Below are positions 1 through 10,054 of a stretch of DNA of 64,000 nt, in pieces (position 1 is the stretch's first letter; the number at the start of each line of letters is the position of its first letter). The position numbers and the translations under genes are program-made. The stretch lies in assembly GCA_000181795.3 (NCBI GenBank), contig CM012954.1, positions 16,540,575-16,604,574 on the forward strand. Direction: 5' to 3'. The stretch is from Trichinella spiralis. Its lineage: Eukaryota > Nematoda > Enoplea > Trichinellida > Trichinellidae. A model generated the notes under the pieces. That model was not told where the DNA came from and searched no databases. It saw only the letters and a list, made by a program, of their open reading frames with translations.

Positions 1-645
1 CCATTGAATGATGTTTCGAGTGAAATCATATCTATAGGGACGTTGTTGTACGTCGCTTCTCGTACCATCTCTAAAAACATAACATAAATAAAATTATACT
101 GAATAAAAAATTATTCTATTTTTTTTAAATCTTACCTTCTGTTATCGGATTTTTGCTTTCAGAAATGAAATGCACGAAGTCGCATTCAGCCCCATATGGG
201 CAGCCTTTTAATGTACGAAATTTGTTGCATAGCACCGTCTTATATTTGGGATGTCGGCGCAGTTCACTACGCGAATGGGCGAAAGTGCATCTTTGCCCAT
301 AAGGACAATAGTTGGTGATGCCCGCCCAAAAGCACATTCGTGTCTTATACTTTGTGTCTCGCTTTGTCGTCACACATTTTTCACGTTGATTTTTAATTTT
401 TTTATTTCTTTTAAAGGCCATTTCATTTGGCCAAAATCCTATATGAAAGTCTGTGCATTTGTTTACTTCTTTATTTTGCGCTTCCTGATGTTTTGCATGC
501 TTGTTAACTTTCTTGAATAAAAAAGGCATAAATTAATATAAAACATATTGCAAGTATTTCATACCTGATTGTTCATTTCAAGTTCGCGAGTGTTAGTTGT
601 CTTGAAAACTACTTGCAAAGTGCTTTCGCTTTTCAGAGATAACAT
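1..645 (-). CDS. TTP-like tandem CCCH zinc-finger protein, copy A (3' end off window)
   Basis: Three-exon model: exon 1 645-565 (27 codons), exon 2 511-136, exon 3 70 to the left edge, joined at GT-AG introns with consistent phases. Exon 2 carries two fingers of the form C-x8-C-x5-C-x3-H, each preceded by a YKT lead-in (KYKTRMC and KYKTVLC), as in tristetraprolin-type RNA-binding proteins that bind AU-rich mRNA elements. An Arg/Lys-rich stretch lies before the fingers. By comparison with copy B, the stop should lie about 11 nt beyond the window. The upstream ATG in exon 1 is preferred because copy B has the same 81-nt exon and the same donor. Nematode relatives (POS-1, MEX, OMA) are germline or embryonic mRNA regulators; that role is inferred from family only. 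Sure of the domain, less sure of the 5' exon. Confidence 0.82.
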
Positions 646-935
646 GTTTTCTTTTTTCGCAATCGTTCACGAAGTCGAGAAATACTGAAAGTGATGATCG
701 GGCGATTTCACGAGCATAAAACGTGAACCACTCGACCTATCATTACAATCAGCCAAATAACTGACCAATCGCTACAGCCGCTGTTCCCGCCTACGATACA
801 ATTCGCTGCTTTAATTGTTGCAATTGACCACTCATCGACAGTTGATGGTTATCTTCAAAAAATTATTTTGCAGTTATCATTCTATCTGCCCAAACTGTAT
901 GCATACATGGATAAGTAGTGATTGAAATTGAAAAT
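1..935. repeat. Tandem segmental duplication, left unit
   Basis: Position 1 corresponds to about 3413. Similarity continues through the CCCH gene and about 290 nt of upstream non-coding DNA: both copies contain the block TTATCTTCAAAAAATTA (from about 850 and 4261) and CCCAAACT shortly after. The duplication therefore includes the presumed promoter. The left boundary is outside the window. Confidence 0.85.
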
Positions 936-3399
936 AAATGGACATATCGAAAAAGAACAAAATCATCAAGATATAAGAATAAATAACAGCTTCTAAAAAT
1001 GAACATTTGCATATTGTAGTTGACAAGTTCTGCGGTAAAATAGATTCTGTGCAATAACCAGCAGTAATTAAATTGTTATCAATTTATAATTTGTAGATGA
1101 TTGGTTTTTAGACTTTTCCTCACACACAACACCATAAATAAAGGCGCGAAGAAACAAAATAGAAAAACGTTACGCTACGTTTTTCATCATGCATTTTCTT
1201 CAAACAATCAGCGTATATTCCTTCTCATAATGATAGTCATATATTCATTTTTGGTCAATAATCACTTGATATTTATTGAATTCATAGAATTATCTTGTTT
1301 TATTGCATATTTTTATTTCAAGCAAAAATAAATGCAATATTTTGATATTAAATGTGTAAATTTTTTCATACAACACATCATATAATATATTGTCGCGCCA
1401 AGTGACGCGCCGCTGCCAATTATCCAGAGCATCCATTGTTTTTTACCTTTCTTATCTTTCGTGCAAATCGAAACGTTACTCCAACTTACACAATGAGGGG
1501 ATTAGTGACGTTGCTGTTTACGTTCCACGTGCCTGTAAGTTAGTGAAATTATTCTTATTACTTTGCTTGCAGACCAGACCGACTAGCCAATTTTTCCATG
1601 CTTCATAGCCTTTTTCCCTTTTCCACATTCAGTGGAGGTTATATTATAGCTAATTTACTCGAGATAGTTATCAGATAATCTTACAATTGTGTCAGCCCTA
1701 CTATTGTATTAACTGTTAACTGCATGCGTGTATGGATTGCACAAATACAGTACTAAATACTTTAATTTGTGGTTCAGAAGCTGGCTTTCAGCAGATATTC
1801 AAAATGGGCGTGTGCCTTCGATTTTTGATAATTACTTTAAAGCTCAACCTTATTCATTCGTTAAACTTTGCTTCATATACAGGGAAAACTGCCATTTTCA
1901 GTTGTTTTCACAGCATAAATTGTCTACAATTGCTTGACAGCAGCAAAGTAAAATCTTGAATTAAAATTGGAAAATAGGCAGTCTCAAAATTTTAATTTGA
2001 TTTATAGGACTTTTTTTTCAATTTGATTCAACAAAACACTTCATATACGAAATGCAGTTTCATATGTGCTATTTCACTGTATTAAAATCAAAAAGGGTTA
2101 TTTTTCATTCTTTTTGTAATTTTATATAATTCAACGCAGCAAGCAATGCTGCACGAGTGAATGGAAAATTGTATTCGAGCGAAAGTTGACGCTTATCACT
2201 TGTGATCATCTTTCAAGCAATGCAAAAATGTTGAACAAAAAAAAGCCCGTTGAATGAATTATCACTCCAATGGGGGATTGTTAAATTTTTTGTTTTTCTA
2301 CTTTGAAAAACTGATAAAATATCAAATACTATATTTCCATTTTTGTAAAATGAAAGTTACAAGATGCTGGGAAGAAAGTGAATTTTTTTGCTTTTTTAAA
2401 AAATTACATCTAGCCGAACTGAAATAACGAATTTGCGTCTGGATGAATCATCATTGAAAGCGTTAACCCTATGCATGCACAGATAGATGGTGTTGTTATG
2501 TTATTGCTCTTGTCGTCCTTTGTTTTCTTTTCTGTAATCTTACAAGCTGCAGCTGAATTTTGCTGATCATTATCTCGCAGTTGCACAATAACTATCTCCA
2601 AGAATGTTAAACAAAGCCTAGCTGGTCAGCATTGTTAGCTGTTAGCGATAGCGACTTTCAAGCTTGTTCCTTTTTTTTCTTCATGGTTATTCTCTCATAT
2701 TTTTCGCCTGTTTGCAATTCTGAATCCATATTCACAAATTGCAAAAGTTACATTGGCATATATTTCCAGTCATCATCTGTTTTTGTATTTTGTAAATTTG
2801 AACAATTCGGAAAATGAAAATCAAACACTGTGCGTTACTGTTAGGCCATCATGTTTGACTAAGATTTATGAGAAATGAAAAATACGTTTTTTTCAGTTGA
2901 AACCAATAAACAGAAAAAATAATGCAGTCATCTGAGCATCAAAAACTTCACTGTTATGAATTTATTTCTCAAAGTTTGCTGACTAGGTATTTGTATTGTA
3001 TTTTCTATAGTTATTTTCTTTCAATTCCTCTTACTCTTTTGCACGACTTTTCTACATTAGAATCGCTTAAAGTGAAGAATGGTTTTTGCTGTGTTTTGTT
3101 CGCATCTACTTTAAAATGTTTGAACTTAATTCTTTGGTATTTTTCTTATGTATTACGCACAATGATGCTGTTTTTCAAGAATATTTTTTACGTGTTTGTT
3201 TATATTTTCTTTCATGTCACAGTCGAATATAAGTAAAAATTGTACTGACAAAATGCACACAAAAAATGCACTTCGAGACTTTGCTTTCAGTTTTTACTTT
3301 ATCGGAATACAGGTGCAGAAATTACAAAATAAACTACAAAATGTGCTATAGTTTTAAATAATGATCATTGAATGTTGTATATCTTCTGAAGAAGTTTTC
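936..3399. other. Intergenic region between the two CCCH genes
   Basis: AT-rich sequence with only short open frames that lack domain content, splice logic or codon character. No tRNA or other RNA gene was recognised. It may contain 3' sequence for copy B and 5' sequence for copy A. Confidence 0.5.
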
Positions 3400-4057
3400 T
3401 CATAGCGACATTCCATTGAATGATCTTTCGAGTGAGCTTATATCTATAGGGACGTTGTTGTACGTCGCTTCTCGTACCATCTCTAAAAACATAACATAAA
3501 TAAAATTATACTGAATAAAAAATTATCCTATTTTTTTAAATCTTACCTTCTGTTATCGGATTTTTGCCCTCAGAAGTAAAATGCACAAATTGGCATTCAG
3601 CCCCATATGGGCAGCCTTTTACTGTACGAAATTTATTGCACAGCACCGTCTTATATTTTGGATGTTTGCGTAGTTCACTACGCGAATGGGCGAAAGTGCA
3701 CCTTCGACCATAAGGGCAATAGTCGCTTAAATCTATCCAAAAGCACATTTTAGTTTTGTACTTTGGATTGCGGTGTGGAATATATGGTTTTCTACGTTGA
3801 TTTTTAATTTTTTTATTTCTTTTAAAGGCCCTTTCATTTGGCCAGAATCCTATTTTGAAGTTTGTTCTTTCCTTTGCTTCTTTATTTCGTGATTCGTATT
3901 TCTTCTGATACTTGTTAATTTTCTTCAATAAAAGAAAACATAAATTATTGTAAAACATATTGCATGTATTTCATACCTGATAGTTCATGTCAAATTCAGC
4001 AGTGTTGCTTGTCGTGCAGAGTGCTGGCAAATCGTTTTCTCCTTTTAGAAATGACAT
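3400..4057 (-). CDS. TTP-like tandem CCCH zinc-finger protein, copy B (complete)
   Basis: Complete paralogue of the gene at the left edge. Exons 4057-3977, 3922-3547 and 3482-3400 (TGA at 3402-3400), predicted 179 residues. Exon lengths of 81 and 376 nt are identical to copy A. Two C-x8-C-x5-C-x3-H fingers follow YKT lead-ins. The linker from the last His of finger 1 to the first Cys of finger 2 is 15 residues, shorter than the 18 of vertebrate TTP. The C-terminal exon differs from copy A at 3 of the 23 residues visible in both, while the first exon matches at only 12 of 27. Lack of coding indels suggests both copies are maintained. Likely cytoplasmic mRNA-binding regulator; targets unknown. 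Confidence 0.85.
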
Positions 4058-4350
4058 GTTTTCTTATTTTGCAGTCGTGCAGAATGTCGACAAATGCTTA
4101 TACTGATAATCAGACAATTTCTCGAATATAAAATGTATATCACTTGACCTAACATTACAATGAGCCAAAAAACTGACCAATTACTGCAGCTGCAATTCCT
4201 GGTCACTATCCTATTCGTTGCTTTGATTGTTACAATTGACCAGTCATTGGCAGTTGATGATTATCTTCAAAAAATTACTTTGCAATTTTTGTTCTATTTT
4301 CCCAAACTCTGTGCAGGTATGAATAAGTAGTGAATGAAAATGATAATTAA
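3413..4350. repeat. Tandem segmental duplication, right unit
   Basis: Right-hand copy, same orientation, offset about 3.41 kb. Intronic sequence between exons 2 and 3 is nearly unchanged from the left copy (for example the AAAAACATAACATAAATAAA block), which suggests a fairly recent duplication or gene conversion. Confidence 0.85.
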
Positions 4351-5619
4351 TAAGCTTAACTGTGTCTGCGCAAATTTTGATAATTATGAATGCAATTTGC
4401 CTGCAAATTGAGTGAAGTTCTTTATAGTAAGCAATCTAAAATTAGCTGAAAAGAGTTCTGTACAGAATATTTTGCATTTCGTGTCAAAGCGAAGCTAACT
4501 TTGCATTTGATTGAAATGTGATCTTCTCGCACCTGATAATGAAATAAATCTTCGGTGAATTAATAAATGTACATGAAGGACATGCTTTTTAGCATTGTGA
4601 ATGCTGTATCATAGAACAGCTGCAGTTGACCTACGTCAGGTTTCCAAACTTAGGCTTGCAGCATGAGTTGACCATTCTCACGTCTGTGGCCACTAAATGA
4701 TTGATCTGTTGCATGCTTGCCAGGCGGTAGGAGGAGAAAATATCTTCCCTCTCCATTTTCATCTTTGAGCAGAGTTTTTGTCACCGATACGATTTTCTTA
4801 TTAGTTTTTTCTCACGTAACGGTGGATATTATCATCAATAAAAAAAGAACAAAAAATGGGTCAAAAGTTTGCAGTTTAATAATCACAGCAGAATGTACGA
4901 TAGTGACCAGCGACTCAGCATTTTTACAATTACTGCTTTGTATCAAAATACATGTGAATTTTTTTGTTGAGTTTGATGCAATAAATCTTCCTTAAACTAA
5001 GTATAAATCATAAAATATTGCATGTGTGAAATAGAAACTGTGTTACATATAAAATTCACAGAATAATGTTAGATGGCAAAATAGTGAGTGTTTTAATTTG
5101 CATAAAATTTCAATTTTTCAAATGAATAATTCGAGTGTAGCTGAATGGACTGAGAGTTAAATGGCTGTTTTGAACGTTATTAATTTTTCCGTTTTTTGCA
5201 AACAAGTTTGATAAGATGGGCAATGCGCTTCTCGCTGTAAGGTAAAAACAATGGGGAAGAATTTTAAAAAAGTACAAGTCAATCAATTTTTAATTTAGTT
5301 AAATTGCTTTTATTTTGTTTTTTTTTCTGAATCGAACACCCAGTATGTGCGCGTGCGTGCAGAAATGGCAATATTTCAATCAAAAATGTGCAACGATGCG
5401 TTATGCAAAAAAATTATTATTTTTATTAAAGTACTGTGGATGAAAATAATAAAAAATGAGATAGATGATAAAATGATGCAATTCTCTTCAAATGAAATAC
5501 CAGATTCAGTTGCTTGTCATTTTGTTGTTAAACATGTTGACAAGAACTTGCTGTAATTTAATTGAACCTGTGAACTTTTAAGAATACGGTCGTCAATTGA
5601 GAAGATTTTATTTTGAAAG
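4351..5619. other. Intergenic region upstream of the farnesyltransferase gene
   Basis: Divergent spacer between copy B of the CCCH gene (minus) and the farnesyltransferase beta gene (plus). Short frames such as the one near 4717-4995 lack a recognisable domain or an ATG in a good context, so I treat the stretch as non-coding, probably holding both promoters. Confidence 0.5.
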
Positions 5620-7677
5620 ATGCATCACGGTGATTCTTCGTCTTTTTTCCGCAAACCAACTGACGAATTTTACCACTTTGCTTTGAACTATCGCTTCAAC
5701 GACGACAACTATCTGACGTTCAGCTCCATTGAACAAGTAAAAAATTTATTTTTATTGATTGATTATGTAAATTTATTGTTTTGTTTATTTAATTTTTATT
5801 TTTGTCAAATTGTTTGTCAGAAACGCACTGAAGAATTGGTTCAAGAATGTTTCAACGCGTTCAACGATGAACAACAAGTTGAATACACGTACAGAATTTG
5901 CAGTTGTGATTTGGGATTGAAAAATAATGTAATTGAATTTGTATTCAATTTTTATTCTTAGCGTTCCACAATTGCTTCGTGAAGAGCATGCGAAATATTT
6001 GCGCAGTGGAATTGAACAGCTCCACTCTGGTTACGCGGTATTTTTTTTGTTCATTTTTTGTAAAATTAATCCAAACTCATCCTCTCATCCAAGTGTTTTA
6101 TCTCTTTTCATCGCATGCAGAGTTTGGACGCCAGTCGAACTTGGATAGTTTATTGGATAGTGCAGAGTTTGGAACTGTTGCAAGAACCTTTGTCAATCGA
6201 AACGTCAAAAAAGTGATGCGTTAAATCTTTTTTTTTCAAATTGAAAAAAGCTGTGAAAATGGTGGTGCTTTTTTTTCAGAATCATTGCCTTTCTGAAAAC
6301 TTGTCAGTCTCCTACTGGCGGTTTTGGAGGTGTGCTTTTTGCCTTTTTGATTTTTGACGAAATTGCAGTGCAAATTTAAATTTACAGGCGGTCCGGGTCA
6401 AATGGCCCACTTGGCTACCACTTACGCGGCTGTCATGGCTCTTTGCATTGTTGGAACAGAAGAAGCTTATCAAGCTATCGATCGGTGTGTTGGTTTTAGG
6501 AATAAATGTTTTTCATGTATTTCAAAAAAAATTCCTTTAATTTTCAGTCCAGCACTGCTTTCTTTTCTAACTTTGATGAAACAACCTGATGGCAGTTTTT
6601 CAATGCACGAAGATGGTGAAATTGATATCCGGTAATGAGTAATTTGATCGTTTTGTGGGCATTGTATTTTTGAACATTTTATTTATCAACGTCAATTCAG
6701 CGGGGCTTATTGTGCCGCAGCGGTGGCTCGAATTACCAACATCTACAACGAAAAGTTGTTCGACAAAACCGCCGAATGGATGATCGGCTGTCAAACATAC
6801 GAGGGCGGCTTTTCCGCATCGCCGGGATGCGAAGCGCACGGTGGCTACACATTCTGCGGTATTGCCGGTTTGGCTTTGCTCGGTCGTGAGAAGCTTTGCC
6901 ACGCGCCGAGTGTTAAAGTGCGTTGAAATTAATTTAAATTTATCAAGTCAACCCTATTTGTTTATCTATTTTTATTCTCTTTTTTGTGAAGCAATTTTAC
7001 TTACAGTATGAAAATGATCGATGAATTTGAAAATTAAGAATTAATGTTGTAGAAATGGCTCGCCAGTAGACAGATGCAATTCGAAGGTGGATTCAACGGC
7101 AGAACGAACAAACTGGTGGATGGTTGTTATTCATTTTGGCAAGCCGCATCTTTTCAAATTGTCAATCAATTTGAAATAGCCACCGGTGTGTTTTGAATTA
7201 TTTGAAATTTTGTTGACAAAATTTGTCTAAATTGCTGCTGTAAAATAGGATCGTCGACGTCGAAGTTCAGTTTCGACAGACGAGCGTTGCAGAATTACAT
7301 TTTGCTCTGCTGCCAACATCCGTACGGAGGTTTGATCGACAAACCCGGAAAGTCAGACTATTCACAAAATAGAAATTAGTTTTTTTTTAATTTTTCAATT
7401 GTTCAAGGAATCGTGATTATTATCACACTTGCTACACACTCAGTGGACTTTCTATTGCGCAGCATTTTGATACTGAAGAAGAAGAGCCGTTTGTTGTTGG
7501 TTCTTCGAAAAATTTGCTGGTAAGATATCTATTTTTTAAAAATAAAACATGTATATTAATTTACATGTTTGCTTGTTTGATTTGTTTAAGGAAAAGACGC
7601 ATCCAGTTTTCAATATTTCGTTCAAAAAGCAAAAATTGGCCAGCGATTACTTTAGCCAGTTTTCAGTCATTGCATGA
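5620..7677 (+). CDS. FNTB: Protein farnesyltransferase subunit beta
   Basis: Twelve exons: 5620-5736, 5821-5888, 5962-6037, 6121-6212, 6280-6329, 6388-6484, 6548-6631, 6701-6917, 7053-7185, 7249-7351, 7408-7519, 7591-7677; every intron is GT-AG and phases sum to 411 residues (human about 437). It transfers a farnesyl group from farnesyl diphosphate to the Cys of C-terminal CaaX motifs, as a heterodimer with the alpha subunit, in the cytosol. Visible family motifs are GGFGGGPGQ, the QPDGSF, EGGF and YGGLIDKPGK prenyltransferase repeats, and the zinc ligands Asp290 and Cys292 (LVDGCYSFWQ) and His352 (RDYYHTCY). LVDGCYSFWQ together with the GTEEAY segment fits FTase beta better than GGTase-I beta. 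Exon 2 could end at other GT sites; 5888 is the one that keeps the frame into the PQLLREEHAKYL segment. Start ATG fits the family N-terminus. Confidence 0.95.
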
Positions 7678-7844
7678 AAGCCTACTTGAAGGTGTAATTT
7701 CTTATGATGGGTTATCGGAATTATTATCATTTTAGGTGTTGGTAGTAGTAATATTTTTTATGCTTTTCACATGGATAAAGGTTTTTTTGTGATTCAGGAA
7801 AAGGGTTTCGGTTATAATGATTTGTATTTTTGTAGTTGGGTGAA

Positions 7845-7850
7845 AATAAA
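7845..7850 (+). other. Candidate polyadenylation signal of FNTB
   Basis: AATAAA about 170 nt after the FNTB stop codon, in the convergent intergenic region. Motif only; the cleavage site is not seen. Confidence 0.35.
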
Positions 7851-8309
7851 GTTCATTATTTTTATCAACAACGTTTTTTTTAGATTCACAAAAGACAAAA
7901 ATAGTTTGGCCTACATAATTGTGTTCATTTTTAGTTGCTTGCTTTATGTCGAATACACAAATAGCTACTAGATACAAGTGGCAAAATTACACTTTTTACA
8001 ATTGAAACAGGTTAGTTGGTTTTTTCTGAAATTTGAAAAGAAATAAGCTTTGCTTTGCAAGCAGTTGCACGAAATGCTTTTTTTCATTGTTAATAATAAT
8101 AATAATTATTATTATCATACAAAGTTTGCAATTTTAGATAATTATTCTTTATTCTATTTTGGTTAAAATATGGGTGAGAATTGGAATTTTATTTTTCAAT
8201 AATTTCAGCAGTTTTCCATAAGATTTATGCTTTGAATTTTTCATTATCTTTTGCAGTTAGATTGCTTGTTCAGAAACAGAAATGGACATGAAAACTTTTG
8301 TCTGTAAAT

Positions 8310-8315
8310 TTTATT
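8310..8315 (-). other. Candidate polyadenylation signal of the cuticle collagen
   Basis: Minus-strand AATAAA about 100 nt after the collagen stop codon, immediately beyond the 8323-8379 hairpin. Motif only. Confidence 0.35.
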
Positions 8316-8322
8316 TCAACCG

Positions 8323-8379
8323 ATCTAACAACAATTACAATTGTAATTGTAATAATAATAATTGTTATTGTTGTTAGAT
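8323..8379. repeat. Imperfect palindrome/hairpin in collagen 3' UTR
   Basis: Arms 8323-8334 (ATCTAACAACAA) and 8368-8379 are perfect reverse complements. Pairing continues inward for about six more bases after one T-T mismatch. Nested in the left arm side is a perfect 20-bp palindrome at 8331-8350 (ACAATTACAATTGTAATTGT). It starts 33 nt past the collagen stop codon on the minus strand and just before a minus-strand AATAAA (8315-8310). Confidence 0.75.
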
Positions 8380-8412
8380 AAATCTAATTCATATTAATTA
8401 CTTCATATTTGT

Positions 8413-10054
8413 TTACACACGAGCTTTCTTGCGACGTCTGTATGGTGATGCAACGACGGGCTCTGAGCCGGCTCCGTATTCTTGATTGAAAGACGGAACC
8501 CCGGTTGGAACACCGTAACCTCCAGCGCCAGATGAACCGTGCGGTTGGCTTGGTTTCGTTTCGGTCGGTCTGCTTCCTTCATTTTCACTGCTTCCTGGAC
8601 GTGGTGTTCGGGCAGGGCACGGGCAGTACAACGAATCTGGTCCTGGATTGCCAGGTATGCCGACCATACCAGGACGTCCCATACTGCCGCGGGGTCCTTG
8701 TGGTCCAGGGGGTCCTTGGGGACCAACGTCTCCCCGTCGACCATTTGGTGCATCATGTCCGCGAGGTCCTTTGTCACCTGCTGGGCCAATTGGTCCTGGT
8801 TTTCCTTTGTTGCCTTTACGTGGAACGAACATTTTGGCATTCAGTCCTGGTATTCCTTTCGGGCCGACGGCTCCTGTCGGGCCTTTCATTCCTGGATTTC
8901 CTGGTGGACCTGGTGGTCCAGGTTGTCCATCGACTCCGGGTGCTCCAGGACGGCCCGGTGAACCGGCAAGACCTTGCGCTCCTGCAACGATGTCATTTGA
9001 ATTTGTGATGAAGGATAATTTTAATATTGTTCGCGTTTGTCTTGTCTTGCTTTTTTTTCTTCTATTTTCTGATCACAAAATGAAATACTTCCAATCAAAG
9101 CGACATACCTTCTACTCCTGGGGGTCCCGGTGGTCCGGCGCCGCAAGTTGGGCACCTGATGCATCCGACCAAATTTGTACGCTCTGTGGTCGAATCTTCG
9201 CCATCTTTGCCAGGCTGGCCGGGCAGGCCGGCTGTGCCGTCGGATCCAGGAATGCCAGGCGGTCCAGGAGGTCCGGGACGTCCTGCTGGGCACTTCTTCG
9301 CTTTTGAACAACTGCACTTGCACGGCGAACCCGGTCGTCCAGCTTTGCCCGAACGTACCCAATTTTCGCACAGCTCATCCCAAGTGTCGCCAGGCAAACG
9401 ATCGAATTCAGCTTGCAAATTTCGATCCGACTTCTCTTGTTGATTTGTCGAGCTTTTCTGTTGGTTGTGTTGAAATTCTTGCCCAATATTCGGCACAATG
9501 TAGCCGGCTTGTCCTGCAGCGGTATCCGGAATCACCATCGACGGTGGTATTGATGGTAATACAGATTCTTTCGGATAGCCGGTGCCTGAAAATCCAAGCA
9601 TCACTTGAATTGCAAAAAAAAGTAAGAAAGAAAACAAAAATATCTGAAAGCGCACCAATGCTGGGGTTTGGTTTGGTCGGTCTCGTGTCTGCGGTTGGGA
9701 AGAAGCTTCCGTAGCCGGCTTGTCGTTTGTGTCTGGCTTCGTCAATCGTGATCATCTCTTTCCAAAGCAAATCTGAATTGGCCTGCAGCAACAAGAAGCA
9801 GCAGCATTAGTGAAAATAATAAATTAAACAAGTAATATAATATGCTTCTTATTCATATAACATTTTCATCTTTGCACAATTTTTCATATTGGTGGCTGGT
9901 AACTTACTTTGAATTCAGCCATTTCTACATCCAATTCAAGCCAGATGTCGTTGATCTGCGTGTATATGGTCGGTCCGAGTACCAAACAGGACAGAAGCGT
10001 GAAACAGCTGAGCGCAGTGGAAAAGCAAGTAGCAACAAGTACCTCTTTTGCCAT
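8413..10054 (-). CDS. Nematode cuticle collagen
   Basis: Four exons: 10054-9908, 9782-9656, 9585-9109, 8981-8413, predicted 439 residues, longer than the usual roughly 300-residue cuticle collagen. Residues 1-49 plus the next exon match the Col_cuticle_N head: a hydrophobic type II anchor, then YTQINDIWLELDVEMAEFK. A furin/BLI-4-like site RHKRQ lies at about 66-70, where these procollagens are normally cleaved. After about 100 non-collagenous residues come Gly-X-Y blocks broken by Cys-rich segments (CKCSCSKAKKC and CIRCPTCGAG) and by LNAKMFVPRKG. A YCPCP motif follows the last triple-helical block; such cysteines normally bridge the trimer. The basic tail ends RRRKKARV. It is secreted by hypodermis into the cuticle, by family knowledge. 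The ATG at 10054 is chosen because the family head begins there. Confidence 0.92.

Larger units (their letters stand above)
7678..8412. other. Convergent 3' region between FNTB and the cuticle collagen
   Basis: Holds the 3' UTRs of two converging genes. It contains an (AAT)n/(ATT)n palindrome near 8096-8115, a larger hairpin at 8323-8379, and candidate AATAAA signals on each strand. No coding sequence is supported; the short open frames here have no domain content. Confidence 0.6.

Noticed and set aside
6213-6279. Apparent non-canonical intron in FNTB after VMR
   Set aside because: That reading uses the wrong frame. In the correct frame the exon ends at 6212 with a normal GTGATG donor in phase 2 and joins to AATCATT with an ordinary AG acceptor.
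8505-9714. Long plus-strand open frames opposite the cuticle collagen
   Set aside because: They are antisense mirrors of Gly-X-Y repeats (Pro/Gly-rich complement) with no independent domain; the minus-strand model has the Col_cuticle_N head and clean splice sites.
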